DNA of 58,059 nt from Solirubrobacterales bacterium (GCA_020438445.1 JAGQUO010000002.1:1-58059), one strand, 5' to 3'. Counted from the first letter of the stretch, positions 47,161 to 57,232 are shown. Program-made: numbers and translations. The notes: generated from the letters alone by a model not told the origin.

Positions 47161-48086
47161 CGCCCTCGCCGCTGAGCCGGATCCGCCGCGACGGCGACGC
47201 CCTCGACGAGGCGCGCCCGCCGGCGCCGTTCGTGGTCGGGCTGACCCGCTCCGGCACGACGCTGCTGCGGATGATGCTCGACGCCCACCCGGAGCTGGCG
47301 GTCCCGCCCGAGACCCATTTCGTTCCCGACCTGATCAAGGCCGCGCGAGCCGAGCAGGGCGCCGACGCGATGCTCGAGGCGATGACCTCGAACCGGACCT
47401 GGAGCGACTTCGGGATCGGCGAGGAGGAGATGCGCGAGCGGCTGGCGGTGGTTCCCTCGGGCGACGCGGCCGGCGCCGTCCGGGCGTTCTTCGAGGCATA
47501 CGCGGAGAAGCAGGGCAAGCCGCGGTGGGGCGACAAGACGCCCGCCTACATGCTCTCGGTCCAGCGGATCGGCCGGACCCTGCCGGAATCGCGGTTCATC
47601 CACCTGATCCGCGACGGCCGCGATGTCGCGCTGTCGCAGACCGCGCGGGCACTGAACGAGCAGCCGCCACCCGCCGAGCAGGCGGCACGCTGGGTCAAGC
47701 GGATCCGGAAGTCGCGCGACCAGGCCGCGACGCTGAAGGGACCCCGCTACGTCGAGGCCCGCTACGAGGACCTCGTCCGCGACCCCGAGACGACGCTGCG
47801 GCGAATCTGCGAGTTCGTCGACCTGCCCTGGGAAGAGGAGATGCTGCGCTACCACGAGCGCGCCGCCGAGCGCCTGGCCGAGATGGCGGGGAGCCTGCGC
47901 GCCGAAGGCACCCATGCCGAGCAGGAGGCGGGATACCGGATCGCCAACCATGCGCCGACGACGAAGCCGCCCGATCCGGCGAAGCTCGACAAGTGGCGCC
48001 GCGAGATGAGCCCGGGCGACCTCGCCGCCTACGACGCGGTCGCGGGCGAGTTGCTGAGCGAGCTGGGTTATGAGGTGACGTCGTGA
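47157..48086 (+). CDS. Sulfotransferase, PETHF type (copy 5)
   Basis: A 309-residue sulfotransferase: [51 protein letters not shown] and a LLSELGYEV tail. It starts at ATG 47157, overlapping copy 4 by 4 bases, and is the last of the uninterrupted run. The next gene is a glycosyltransferase after 133 bases of untranslated DNA holding a palindromic repeat. Confidence 0.87.
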   Translation: MTPSPLSRIRRDGDALDEARPPAPFVVGLTRSGTTLLRMMLDAHPELAVPPETHFVPDLIKAARAEQGADAMLEAMTSNRTWSDFGIGEEEMRERLAVVPSGDAAGAVRAFFEAYAEKQGKPRWGDKTPAYMLSVQRIGRTLPESRFIHLIRDGRDVALSQTARALNEQPPPAEQAARWVKRIRKSRDQAATLKGPRYVEARYEDLVRDPETTLRRICEFVDLPWEEEMLRYHERAAERLAEMAGSLRAEGTHAEQEAGYRIANHAPTTKPPDPAKLDKWRREMSPGDLAAYDAVAGELLSELGYEVTS

Positions 48087-48188
48087 CCGCCCGCCGGCTC
48101 ATCGGCGGCGCACCGTCCCCGGCACCCCCGCAGGGCGGAGCCCGAGGAGGTGGCCGTGATCTCGGCGCCGCCGCGGTCCGACAGCGAG

Positions 48189-48224
48189 CGCATATGCCCG
48201 GACGCGAAGCGGAGGACATATGCG
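48189..48224 (+). repeat. Palindromic element carrying the RBS and start of glycosyltransferase 5
   Basis: CGCATATG (48189-48196) and CATATGCG (48217-48224) are perfect 8-base inverted arms. The 20-base middle ends in GGAGGA, a ribosome-binding site, and the ATG start codon at 48220 lies inside the right arm. The word CGAAGCGGAGGAC also occurs in glycosyltransferase 1. A folded arm could hide the start codon. Confidence 0.5.
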
Positions 48225-49329
48225 TATAGGTCTGGTCACCAAGTGGTTCAACCGCGGGCAGGCGTTCGTCTCCCGCTACATCCGCGACGCGCTCGATGCC
48301 CGCGGGCACGAGACCTTCATCCTCGCCCGGCCGACCCGCGACAAGGGGCCGATGGCCGCGCACGTCGACCGCAGCGGCGTCTGGGACCAGCCCGGGGTCA
48401 CCGAGGCCTCCGACTGGGAGGTCCCGTTCGAGGAGTACGAGCGGTGGATCGCCGACAACCGGATCGAGGCCGTCCACTGGGACAACTGCTACCAGCACGA
48501 GGAGATCGCCCGGATCCGCGAGTCGGGTGTGCTCACCGTCGGTCGCTTCGTCTGGGAGATGTTCTCGCCCGAGGACGCCGAGCCCGCCGCCCGCGCCTAC
48601 GACGTCCTCTACTCGCTGACCCGCTGCGAGCAGCGCCGCTACGCCGAGCTCGGGATCGAATCCCCCTACGTCCGGTGGGGACTGCATCCCGAGTTGCTGC
48701 AGGCTGCGGACGCCGCGAAGGCGGCGGGCCCGCATCCGCTCGCCGGCGATGACGAGACCGTGACCTTCTACTTCCCCGGGGCCCTGCTCGGGCCCCGAAA
48801 GCCGCACAAGGAGGTCGTCGAGGCGTTCTCGGCGGCTCGCGGCGACAACCTCCGGCTGATCTTCAAGGCCCAGCTCGAGCGGCGGATGAACTACCTCGAG
48901 AAGGCCGCGGCGGCGGATCCAAGGATCGAGCTCGTGATCGACGACATGCCGACCGACGAGCACCTGCGGCTGTTCGCCTCCTGCGACGTCTGCCTCGGCC
49001 CGAGCCGCTGGGAGGGCCTGGGGCTGTTCCTCTACGAGGCCATCGCCTTCGGGATGGCGCAGATCACCAACGACAGCCCGCCGATGAACGAGGTCGTCGT
49101 CGACGGGGTCAACGGGCTGCTGGTCGGGGATCGCCGGGACGGCGCCGCCTCCTCCGGGATTCCATCGATGAAGCCGGAGGTCGGCGATCTGACCGCGGCG
49201 ATCGAGCGCATCGCCGACCCCGGACTCCGAGCCGAGCTCGCGGCCGGTGCGCGGGCGAGCCGCGAGGAGTACGCCTGGGAGAAGACCGTCGACGGATACG
49301 CCGAGCTGTTCGCCGGGGTGAGGGCGTGA
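48220..49329 (+). CDS. GT4-family glycosyltransferase, WFNRGQ type (paralog 5)
   Basis: A 369-residue paralog: MRIGLVTKWFNRGQAFVSRY, WDNCYQHEEI in place of FDQNYQFDE, GRFVWEMF, and Ex7E in RWEGLGLFLYEA. NDSPPMNEVVVDGVNGLLVG is near the C-terminus. The changed central motif (DNCYQHEE) suggests a different acceptor. It is translationally coupled (GTGA) to the tandem sulfotransferase fusion, so this glycosyltransferase and sulfotransferase pair probably acts on one product. Confidence 0.87.
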   Translation: MRIGLVTKWFNRGQAFVSRYIRDALDARGHETFILARPTRDKGPMAAHVDRSGVWDQPGVTEASDWEVPFEEYERWIADNRIEAVHWDNCYQHEEIARIRESGVLTVGRFVWEMFSPEDAEPAARAYDVLYSLTRCEQRRYAELGIESPYVRWGLHPELLQAADAAKAAGPHPLAGDDETVTFYFPGALLGPRKPHKEVVEAFSAARGDNLRLIFKAQLERRMNYLEKAAAADPRIELVIDDMPTDEHLRLFASCDVCLGPSRWEGLGLFLYEAIAFGMAQITNDSPPMNEVVVDGVNGLLVGDRRDGAASSGIPSMKPEVGDLTAAIERIADPGLRAELAAGARASREEYAWEKTVDGYAELFAGVRA

Positions 49330-51173
49330 AGGCCCGGCGCGAGATCCTCCGCTCGATCCACGGATGGCGCACCCGTCGCTCGGCCGTCCGCCGCGGCGCG
49401 TCCGGTCCGCCGCCGGCGCCGTTCGTCGTCGGCGCGACCCGGTCGGGAACGACGCTGCTGCGCCTGATGCTCGACGCGCACCCGCAGATCGCGATCCCAT
49501 CCGAGACCCATTTCATCCCCGAGCTGGTCTCCGCCCGCGACAAGCACGGCGCCACGCGGGAGCAGATGCTCGAGCTCCTGGCCTCGCACCGCCGCTGGGG
49601 CGACTTCACGATCGAGCCGGCGGAGCTGGCCGAGCGCTGGGCGGCGATCGAGCCGCTGACCGGCGCCGACGCCGTGCGCGCGTTCTTCGCCCTCTACGCC
49701 GACAAGCACGGCAAGCACGGCGCCCGCTGGGGCGACAAGACGCCCGGATACGTCAAGTCGATGCGGGAGATCCAGGGCTACCTGCCCGAGGCGCGCTTCA
49801 TCCACCTGATCCGCGACGGCCGCGACGTCGCGCTCTCCGTCCTCAAGCAGACCTGGGGCCCGCAGTCGGTCGAAGCGGCGGCCGAGAAGTGGCGCAGCCG
49901 GGTCAACCGCGGGCGCTCGCAGGCTCCGTACCTCGGCTACTACCTGGAGGTCAAGTTCGAGGACCTGATCCTCCAGACCGAGCGCGAGCTGCGGCGGATC
50001 TGCGAGTTCATCGAGCTCGACTTCGACGAGGACATGCTCGGCTATCACCTGACGGCCGAGCAGCGCCTGCAGGAGAAGGCGCGGGCGCTGCCCCGGGCGC
50101 ACGGCGAGGCCCAGTCGGCCGAGAAGCGGCTGATGAGCCACGCCAAGACCTTCGAGCCTCCGAACCCGGACATGATCGGGACCTGGAGGGAGCGGATGAG
50201 CCCGGCCGACCGCGCCGCCTACGAGGCGCTCGCGGGCGACCTCCTCGACGAGCTCGGATACGAGGTCGACGGCGCTCGGGGTTCCGGCGAGGTCCACACT
50301 CCGCGGCGCGGACCGCGGCTCCCGCGCCCGCTCCGCCGGGCGGTCGCGGTCGCCAAGCACGCGACCGGCGTCAGCGACCCGGCCGAGCCGCGGACTCCGG
50401 CTCCGTTCCTGATCGGTGCCGCCCGCTCGGGGACCGACCTGCTCGGCGCGATGATGGGCGCCCACTCCGAGCTCGCGATGCTGCACGAGACCGGGTTCGT
50501 CCCGCGGCTCGCCGAGATGATCCGCTCCGAGCCGATGACCGTCGAGCGGGTGATCAGGGTGATGGCCGCCGCCGGACCGCTCGAGGCCCACGGCCTCAGC
50601 GAGGAGGAGATGCGGGCGCGGCTCGGAGCGCTCGAAGATCTCAAGGCCGCCGCCGTGCTCCGCTGCTTCTACGAGGCGGCCGCCGAGAGCGGCGGCGCCT
50701 CCCGGTGGGGCGACGACACCCCCTCCTACCTGAAGCGGATGCGCCGGATCCAACGGGCGCTGACCGAGGCGCGCTTCATCCACGTCGTCCGCGACGGGCG
50801 GGACACCCTCGCCGCCCGGCCGGCCGAGATCAACGCCGGCGCGGCGATCGCGACCGGGCAGCGCTGGAACAAGAAGGTCCGGTCGGTCCAGGTCCAGGCG
50901 CACCTGATGAACCACCTGCTGGAGGTCCGCTACGAGGACCTGATCGCGGACCCCGAGCGGGAGCTCCGGCGCGTCTGCGAGTTCATCGAGCTGCCGTTCG
51001 AGGCCGGGATGGCCTCGCCGCCGGACCGCTCCCGGATCGAGGCCGCGCTCGGCCCGGTCGGAAGCTGGCGCGAGCGGCTCGAGCCGGATCAGCTGGAGGC
51101 CTTCGAGGAGGTCGCGGGGCCGATGCTGGACGAGCTCGGCTACCGCGAGGGAGCGGCGAGCGCCGTCCGCTGA
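49326..51173 (+). CDS. Tandem sulfotransferase fusion with a degenerate second domain
   Basis: One 615-residue protein made of two complete sulfotransferase domains. Domain 1 (about 1-320) has [37 protein letters not shown] and [12 protein letters not shown]. Domain 2 (about 355-610) keeps the layout but changes key places: [18 protein letters not shown] has Asp for the second loop Thr, PPETHF becomes LHETGF, and [10 protein letters not shown] replaces RDGRDVALS. Domain 2 may bind PAPS poorly and serve as a scaffold or acceptor-binding unit. A linker of about 35 basic residues joins them. It starts at GTG, overlapping glycosyltransferase 5 by 4 bases, and closes the cassette. Confidence 0.85.
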   Translation: MKARREILRSIHGWRTRRSAVRRGASGPPPAPFVVGATRSGTTLLRLMLDAHPQIAIPSETHFIPELVSARDKHGATREQMLELLASHRRWGDFTIEPAELAERWAAIEPLTGADAVRAFFALYADKHGKHGARWGDKTPGYVKSMREIQGYLPEARFIHLIRDGRDVALSVLKQTWGPQSVEAAAEKWRSRVNRGRSQAPYLGYYLEVKFEDLILQTERELRRICEFIELDFDEDMLGYHLTAEQRLQEKARALPRAHGEAQSAEKRLMSHAKTFEPPNPDMIGTWRERMSPADRAAYEALAGDLLDELGYEVDGARGSGEVHTPRRGPRLPRPLRRAVAVAKHATGVSDPAEPRTPAPFLIGAARSGTDLLGAMMGAHSELAMLHETGFVPRLAEMIRSEPMTVERVIRVMAAAGPLEAHGLSEEEMRARLGALEDLKAAAVLRCFYEAAAESGGASRWGDDTPSYLKRMRRIQRALTEARFIHVVRDGRDTLAARPAEINAGAAIATGQRWNKKVRSVQVQAHLMNHLLEVRYEDLIADPERELRRVCEFIELPFEAGMASPPDRSRIEAALGPVGSWRERLEPDQLEAFEEVAGPMLDELGYREGAASAVR

Positions 51174-51243
51174 GGCGCCGCGACGCCGGCCCCCACCGCC
51201 GTCGCTGACGCCCGTCTCCCACCGCTGGTTGAATGGCCGGGCG

Positions 51244-53436
51244 ATGGACGTCTCCGCAGCCAAGCACCGCGAGCTCGGCCTGACCGACGAGGAGTTCGGG
51301 CTGATCGTCGACGGCCTGGGCCGCGAGCCGAACGCCGTCGAGCTGGCGATGTTCTCGCTGCTCTGGTCCGAGCACTGCGCCTACAAGCACTCGAAGAAGC
51401 TGCTTCGCCGACTGCCCACCGAGGGGCCGCGGGTCGTGATGGGGCCGGGCGAGAATGCCGGTGCGGTCGACATCGGCGACGGCTGGTCGGTCGCCTTCAA
51501 GGTCGAGTCGCACAACCACCCGAGCGCGGTCGAGCCGTTCCAGGGCGCCGCGACCGGGGTCGGCGGGATCATGCGCGACATCTTCGCGCTCGGGGCGCGG
51601 CCGATCGCGGTCCTCGACTCGCTCCGCTTCGGCGAGCTCGACTCGCCGCGCTCCCGCTACCTGTTCGACCACGTCGTCGCCGGGATCGGCCATTACGGCA
51701 ACTCGATCGGGGTGCCGACGGTCGGCGGCGAGGTCCACTTCGAAGCTCCCTACGAGCAGAACTGCCTCGTCAACGCGATGTGCGTCGGTCTCGCCCGGAC
51801 CGACGAGATGGTCCGGGCCGCCGCCGCCGGCGTCGGCAACGTGATCGTGCTGATGGGGGCCACGACCGGGCGCGACGGGATCGGCGGCGCGTCGGTGCTG
51901 GCGTCGGCCGAGCTCGAGGAGGCCGGCGACAAGCGCCCGACCGTCCAGATCGGCGACCCGTTCGAGGAGAAGAAGGTCATGGAGTGCTGCCTCGAGCTGC
52001 TCGCCTCCGACCTGCTCGTCTCGCTCCAGGACCTCGGCGCCGCCGGGCTGACGTCCTCGGCCTGCGAGATGGCCTCGGCCGGCGGTGTCGGGATCGACGT
52101 CGACGTCGCGAAGGTGCCGCTCCGAAACCCCGACCTCGAGCCGTTCGAGGTGATGGTTTCGGAGTCGCAGGAGCGGATGCTCGCGGTCGTCGAGCCCGGC
52201 AAGGTCGACGACGTCCTCGCGATCTGCCGCAAGTGGGAGACCGGCGGTACGGCGATCGGGGAGGTCACCACGGGCGACCGGATCAGGATCTTCGACGGCG
52301 ACGAGGTCGTCGGCGACATGCCCGTCACCCTGCTCGTCGACGACTGCCCCCTCTACGACCTCGAGCCGGCCGAGCCGGAGGCGTGGATCTACGGCAACGG
52401 CGAGCCCCGGATCGCCGTCGGCTCCGATCCCTCCGACACGCTTCTGACCCTGCTCGCGACGCCGACGATCGCCAGCAAGCGCTGGGCGTTCGAGCAGTAC
52501 GACTCGATCGTCCAGTCGCGGACCGTGCGGCGGCCCGAGCAGGCCGACGCCGCCGTCCTGCAGATCCCGGACGCCGGCACCGCGATCGCGGTCTCGATCG
52601 ACGGCAGCGGCCGCCGGGTCGGCTGCGATCCCTATGCCGGCACGGTCGAAGCCGTGCTCGAGTGCGCCGCCAACCTGGCCTGCGTCGGCGCCGAGCCCCT
52701 CGGCCTCACCAACTGCCTCAACTTCGGCAACCCCGAGAAGCCGACGGTCGCCTGGCAGCTCGACCGCTCGACCCGGGGGCTCGCCGACGCCTGCGAGGAG
52801 CTCGGCGTGCCGGTCGTCGGCGGCAACGTCTCGCTCTACAACGAGACCGACCGGGGGCCGATCTATCCGACGCCGGTCGTCGGCATGGTCGGCGAGCTGC
52901 CCTCGGCGGAGGGCCTGCCGACGGGCGCGCTGAGAGCCGGCGACGCGATCGCCTTCGCCGGGGCCTTTCGCCCGTCACTCGCGGGCTCACAGCTCGCGAA
53001 GCTGCGCGGCGAGCTCGACCACGGCCTCGGCTCCTTCGAGCTCGGCGCCGTCATCGCGGCGATCGCCGAGGTTCGCGACGCCGTCCGGACCGGACGCCTG
53101 CGCACCGTCCACGACGTCAGCGACGGCGGGCTCGCCTGCGCCCTGGCCGAGTGCGCCATCGACGGCGACACCGGACTGCAGGTCGACGTCGGGAGCCTGG
53201 CCGGCGACGACCATGAGGCGTGGCTGTTCGGGGAGGGTCCGGGGGGCTTCGTCGTCGCCGGCGAGCCGACCGCGATCGCGACCCTCGTCGAGGCGGGCAC
53301 AGCCACCCTGATCGGGGTCGCATCGGGAGAGGCGATCGAGATCGCCGCCGGCCCGCAGACCGTCTCGGTCCCGGTCGCGGACGCCGCCGCGGCCTGGCGC
53401 TCGCTCGGCGAGCTGATGGAGGCGACGCCCGCCTGA
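51244..53436 (+). CDS. purL: FGAM synthase large subunit PurL (small-PurL type)
   Basis: ATP-dependent amidation of formylglycinamide ribonucleotide, with ammonia from PurQ and the bridge PurS. At 730 residues it is the short form that needs separate PurQ and PurS, which are encoded 13 kb upstream. Landmarks: [14 protein letters not shown] at about 40-53, [38 protein letters not shown], and [12 protein letters not shown]. The ATG at 51244 is chosen because homology begins there and TTGAAT lies 9 bases upstream. Confidence 0.96.
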   Translation: MDVSAAKHRELGLTDEEFGLIVDGLGREPNAVELAMFSLLWSEHCAYKHSKKLLRRLPTEGPRVVMGPGENAGAVDIGDGWSVAFKVESHNHPSAVEPFQGAATGVGGIMRDIFALGARPIAVLDSLRFGELDSPRSRYLFDHVVAGIGHYGNSIGVPTVGGEVHFEAPYEQNCLVNAMCVGLARTDEMVRAAAAGVGNVIVLMGATTGRDGIGGASVLASAELEEAGDKRPTVQIGDPFEEKKVMECCLELLASDLLVSLQDLGAAGLTSSACEMASAGGVGIDVDVAKVPLRNPDLEPFEVMVSESQERMLAVVEPGKVDDVLAICRKWETGGTAIGEVTTGDRIRIFDGDEVVGDMPVTLLVDDCPLYDLEPAEPEAWIYGNGEPRIAVGSDPSDTLLTLLATPTIASKRWAFEQYDSIVQSRTVRRPEQADAAVLQIPDAGTAIAVSIDGSGRRVGCDPYAGTVEAVLECAANLACVGAEPLGLTNCLNFGNPEKPTVAWQLDRSTRGLADACEELGVPVVGGNVSLYNETDRGPIYPTPVVGMVGELPSAEGLPTGALRAGDAIAFAGAFRPSLAGSQLAKLRGELDHGLGSFELGAVIAAIAEVRDAVRTGRLRTVHDVSDGGLACALAECAIDGDTGLQVDVGSLAGDDHEAWLFGEGPGGFVVAGEPTAIATLVEAGTATLIGVASGEAIEIAAGPQTVSVPVADAAAAWRSLGELMEATPA

Positions 53437-53467
53437 CCGGCGCACCGGGGCCGGGTGGCGACGTTGC

Positions 53468-53532
53468 TAGTCTGCGGCTGCAGGTTGACTCCTGCGTTGT
53501 CCTGATCAGACGACGAACCTGGAAGGCCTTCC
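53468..53532 (+). promoter_or_regulatory. purF promoter and palindrome-rich leader
   Basis: A TAGTCT box (53468-53473) precedes a leader with a GCAGG-ttgact-CCTGC hairpin (53480-53495) and a perfect 12-base palindrome GGAAGGCCTTCC (53521-53532). The palindrome includes the GGAAGG ribosome-binding site, 5 bases before the TTG start. It could limit translation or bind a regulator; neither is shown. Confidence 0.35.
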
Positions 53533-53537
53533 CCCCT

Positions 53538-54974
53538 TTGACCGAGCGGCTCTTCGACGACCGCGACGGACCGCGCGATGAGTGCGGCGTCTTCGGCGTG
53601 TACGCGCCCGGCCACGACGTCGCGCGCCTGACCTACTTCGGGCTCTACGCGCTCCAGCACCGGGGTCAGGAATCCGCCGGCATCGCGACCTGCGAGGGCG
53701 GGATGATCATGACCCTCCGCGACCTCGGGCTCGTCTCGCAGGTCTTCGACGAGGAGAAGCTCCAGGGCCTGGCGGGGACGATGGCGATCGGCCACGTCCG
53801 CTACTCGACGACGGGCGGCGGCGCCTGGGAGAACACGCAGCCGGTCTGGCGGGACGACGGCCGCGAGGTCGCGCTCGCCCACAACGGCAACCTGACCAAC
53901 GCCGTCGAGCTCTACGCCGAGCTGCGGGACCGCGGGATCTCGTTCCGCGGGACCTCCGACTCGGAGATCATCGCCGCGCTGCTCTCCTCCTCTCCCGAGA
54001 AGCGGATCGAGGACGCGGTCGTCGAGACGATGCCGCGGCTCGAGGGCGCCTACTCGACGGTCGTGATGACGAAGAGCGGGATCTGCGCGTTCCGCGACCC
54101 CAGCGGGGTGCGGCCGCTCGCACTCGGCAAGCTCGGCGGTGACTTCCTCGTCGCCTCCGAGAGCTGCGCGTTCGACATCGTCGGCGCCGAGCTGCTGCGC
54201 GAGGTGAATCCGGGCGAGATGGTCTCGCTCAGCGAGCGCGGGCTCGAGGTGCGTCAGGCGGTGAAGCCGAAGCGGAAGTCGTTCTGCGTCTTCGAGCACA
54301 TCTACTTCTCCCGCCCCGACACGCGCCTCGAGGGCCGGGTGCTGCAGCAGGTTCGCGGGCGGATGGGCGAGATCCTCTGGCGCGAGGCGCCGGTCGACGC
54401 CGATCTCGTGATCTCGGTGCCGGACTCGGGCAATCCGGCGGCCTCCGGGTTCTCGCGGGCCTCGGGGCTGCCGAAGGACGACGGGCTGATCAAGAACCGC
54501 TACGTCGCCCGCACCTTCATCCAGCCGGGACAGGAGCTGCGTAAGCACGGCCTGCGGATGAAGTTCAACCCGCTGCCGGAGATCGTCGCCGGCAAGCGGC
54601 TGGTCGTCGTCGACGACTCGATCGTCCGCGGCAACACGACCCGGCAGATCGTCGGCATGCTCCGCGACGCCGGCGCACTCGAGGTGCACCTGCGGATCTC
54701 GGCGCCGCCGATCCGCTTCCCCTGTCACTACGGCGTCGACATGTCGAGCCGGGAGGAGATGGTCGCCCACGAGCGGACGATCGACGAGATCGCCGAGCAC
54801 GTCGGCGCGGACTCGCTCGCGTACCTGTCGCTCGACGGCGTCTACGAGGCGGTCGGGACTCCCGCCGAGGACCACTGCGACGCCTGCTTCACCGGTCGCT
54901 ACCCGCTCGGGGAGAACGCGAACGGCAAGTTCGCGCTCGAGCAGCTGACCACGGTCCCGGCCGGCACCCGCTGA
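53538..54974 (+). CDS. purF: Amidophosphoribosyltransferase
   Basis: First committed step of purine synthesis: PRPP plus glutamine gives phosphoribosylamine. From the TTG at 53538 it has 478 residues. A 15-residue propeptide precedes Cys16 (ECGVFGVYAPG), the catalytic nucleophile exposed by self-cleavage in this enzyme class. The glutaminase domain has ALQHRGQESAGIAT and GHVRYSTTGGG. The phosphoribosyltransferase domain has VVVDDSIVRGNTTRQIV. Cysteines in the C-terminal half (including DHCDACF) fit the Fe-S form. TTG is the only start close to the expected site. Confidence 0.94.
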   Translation: MTERLFDDRDGPRDECGVFGVYAPGHDVARLTYFGLYALQHRGQESAGIATCEGGMIMTLRDLGLVSQVFDEEKLQGLAGTMAIGHVRYSTTGGGAWENTQPVWRDDGREVALAHNGNLTNAVELYAELRDRGISFRGTSDSEIIAALLSSSPEKRIEDAVVETMPRLEGAYSTVVMTKSGICAFRDPSGVRPLALGKLGGDFLVASESCAFDIVGAELLREVNPGEMVSLSERGLEVRQAVKPKRKSFCVFEHIYFSRPDTRLEGRVLQQVRGRMGEILWREAPVDADLVISVPDSGNPAASGFSRASGLPKDDGLIKNRYVARTFIQPGQELRKHGLRMKFNPLPEIVAGKRLVVVDDSIVRGNTTRQIVGMLRDAGALEVHLRISAPPIRFPCHYGVDMSSREEMVAHERTIDEIAEHVGADSLAYLSLDGVYEAVGTPAEDHCDACFTGRYPLGENANGKFALEQLTTVPAGTR

Positions 54975-54975
54975 G

Positions 54976-55608
54976 TTGAGCGATCCCGAACGGCCGTTGC
55001 GGATCGCCGTCCTGGCCTCGGGCTCGGGCACGAACCTGCAGGCCATCCTCGACCGGCTCCACGGCCGCGGCAAGGTCGAGGTCGTCGGCGTCGGCTCCGA
55101 CAGGCCGGATGCGCGGGCGCTCGCGCGGGCGGCGGGGGCGGGCGTGCCGACGGCGGTCTTCCCCGTCTCGGAGTTCGCCGGTCGCGACGAGCGCGACGCG
55201 GCGATCGGGGATTGGCTCGAGTCGATCGCCTGCGAGCTCGTCGTCCTCGCCGGCTACATGCAGCTGCTCAGCGACGCCTTCGTCCGCCGCTTCGCGGGCC
55301 GGATCATCAACGTCCACCCGGCGCTGCTCCCGTCGTTCCCGGGCCTCGACGCGATCGGCCAGGCGTTCGCCCACGGCGTCCGGGTGACCGGGGTGACGGT
55401 CCACTTCGTCGACGAGGGGGTCGACACCGGTCCGATCCTCCTGCAGCGCCCGATCGAGCTCACATACACTCGCCCCGTGCACGAGGTGACCGAGGAGATC
55501 CACGCCGTCGAGCACGAAATCCTGCCGCGCGCGATCGAGCTGATCGCCGACGGCTCCGTCCGGATCGACCCCGACAACCCCAGACTCGTGAGGATCGAGG
55601 AGCGATGA
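54976..55608 (+). CDS. purN: Phosphoribosylglycinamide formyltransferase
   Basis: Transfers a formyl group from 10-formyltetrahydrofolate to GAR. It is 210 residues. Landmarks: IAVLASGSGTNLQAIL at the start, VVLAGYMQLLS, and the catalytic INVHPALLPSFPG followed by VTVHFVDEGVDTGP (Asp). It starts at TTG 54976, 1 base after the purF stop, and ends in an ATGA overlap with purH. Confidence 0.95.
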   Translation: MSDPERPLRIAVLASGSGTNLQAILDRLHGRGKVEVVGVGSDRPDARALARAAGAGVPTAVFPVSEFAGRDERDAAIGDWLESIACELVVLAGYMQLLSDAFVRRFAGRIINVHPALLPSFPGLDAIGQAFAHGVRVTGVTVHFVDEGVDTGPILLQRPIELTYTRPVHEVTEEIHAVEHEILPRAIELIADGSVRIDPDNPRLVRIEER

Positions 55609-57224
55609 GCAGCAAGCCGACGATCGCCGCCAACCCGGCCAACGAGGCCGAGCCGCAGCCGCTGCCCGTCCGGCGGGCGCTGATCTCGGTCTCCGACAAG
55701 AGCGGCGTCGTCGAGTTCGCCCAGGGGCTGCAGTCGCTCGGCGTGGAGATCGTCTCGACCGGCGGCACCGCCGCCGCCCTCGCCGAGGGGGGAATCGCCG
55801 TCCGCACGGTCGAGGAGCTGACCGGGGCCCCCGAGATCCTCGGCGGCAGGGTCAAGACGCTGCACCCGCGGCTGCACGGGGCGCTGCTGGCGGTCCGCGA
55901 CGATCCCGAGCACGCGGCGACCCTCGCGGACGAGGGCATCGAGGAGATCGACCTCGTCTGCACCAACCTCTATCCGTTCGAGCGGGCGATGGCGCGGCGC
56001 GAGGCGAGCGATGCCGAGGTGATCGAGAACATCGACATCGGCGGGCCGGCGATGATCCGCGCGGCCGCGAAGAACCACCGCTACGTCGCGGTCGTCGTCC
56101 GTCCCGAGAGCTACGACGCCGTGCTCGCCGAGCTCGAGGAGGGCGACGGGACGATCTCCGCCGCGACCCGGCACTGGCTCGCGAACGAGGCGTTCGCCGT
56201 CACGGCCCGCTACGACGCCGCGATCAGCGGCTGGTTCGGCGAGCGCTACGAGGACCTCCCGACGCACCGGACGATCTCGATGGAGAAGTTCCTCGACCTC
56301 TCCTACGGCGAGAACCCGCATCAGCGCGGCGCCCTCTACACGGAGGTCGGTGCGCGCTCGCACGTGCTCAGCCGGGTCTCGCAGGAGCACGGCAGGGATC
56401 TCTCGTTCAACAACGTGCTCGACCTCGACTCGGCGCGGAACCTGCTCGGCGACCTCGATGGACCTGCCTGCGTGATCGTCAAGCACAACAACCCGTGCGG
56501 AGCCGCCGAGGGCGAGACGGCGCTCGACGCCTACGAGAAGGCGCTGGCGTGCGATCCGGTCTCGGCGTACGGCGGCGTGATCGCGCTGAACCGGCCGATC
56601 GACGAGGAGCTGGCCGAGCGTCTGCACCAGAACTTCGTCGAGGTGCTGATCGCGCCCGGCTACGAGGGTGATGCGATGGCGATCCTCCAGCAGAAGCAGG
56701 CGATCAGGATCCTCGAGGACACCGAGCAGAGGACGCGGCGCGCCGACGCCGACATGAAGCGGGTCCGCGGCGGGATGCTCGTGCAGGAGCTCGACACGGT
56801 CACCGGCGACCGGGAGGGGATGAGCGTGAAGACGGGAGGCGAGCCGAGCGAGCTCGAGTGGCTCGACATCGCCTTCGCCTGGAAGGTCTGCAAGCACGTC
56901 CGCTCGAACGCGATCGTCCTCGTCAGGGACCGGCAGACGATCGGCATCGGCGCCGGGCAGATGAGCCGCGTCGACTCGGTCCGGCTGGCGATCGAGAAGT
57001 GCCGCGCCGCCTACGGCGAGGAGGCCGACGCGAGGCTGAACGGATGCGTGGTCGCCTCCGACGCCTTCTTCCCGTTCGCCGACGGTCCCCAGGCGGCGGT
57101 CGATGCGGGTGCGCGCACCGTCGTCCAGCCCGGCGGCTCGAAGCGGGACGACGAGGTGATCGCAGCCTGCGAGCAGGCGGGCGTGACGATGGTCTTCACC
57201 GGCCGCCGGCACTTCCGGCACTGA
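55605..57224 (+). CDS. purH: AICAR transformylase/IMP cyclohydrolase
   Basis: Carries out the last two steps to IMP. Residues about 20-215 form the IMP cyclohydrolase part ([44 protein letters not shown]). The remainder is the transformylase ([35 protein letters not shown]). At 539 residues it is a normal length with a short polar N-terminal extension. The ATG overlaps the purN stop. It ends the purine run in this window. Confidence 0.96.
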   Translation: MSSKPTIAANPANEAEPQPLPVRRALISVSDKSGVVEFAQGLQSLGVEIVSTGGTAAALAEGGIAVRTVEELTGAPEILGGRVKTLHPRLHGALLAVRDDPEHAATLADEGIEEIDLVCTNLYPFERAMARREASDAEVIENIDIGGPAMIRAAAKNHRYVAVVVRPESYDAVLAELEEGDGTISAATRHWLANEAFAVTARYDAAISGWFGERYEDLPTHRTISMEKFLDLSYGENPHQRGALYTEVGARSHVLSRVSQEHGRDLSFNNVLDLDSARNLLGDLDGPACVIVKHNNPCGAAEGETALDAYEKALACDPVSAYGGVIALNRPIDEELAERLHQNFVEVLIAPGYEGDAMAILQQKQAIRILEDTEQRTRRADADMKRVRGGMLVQELDTVTGDREGMSVKTGGEPSELEWLDIAFAWKVCKHVRSNAIVLVRDRQTIGIGAGQMSRVDSVRLAIEKCRAAYGEEADARLNGCVVASDAFFPFADGPQAAVDAGARTVVQPGGSKRDDEVIAACEQAGVTMVFTGRRHFRH

Positions 57225-57232
57225 GGCGCGGG

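Noticed and set aside
49364-51208. A 614-residue second frame within the tandem sulfotransferase
   Set aside because: Arg/Ala/Gly-rich translation typical of an out-of-frame GC-rich shadow; the sulfotransferase motifs are in the other frame.
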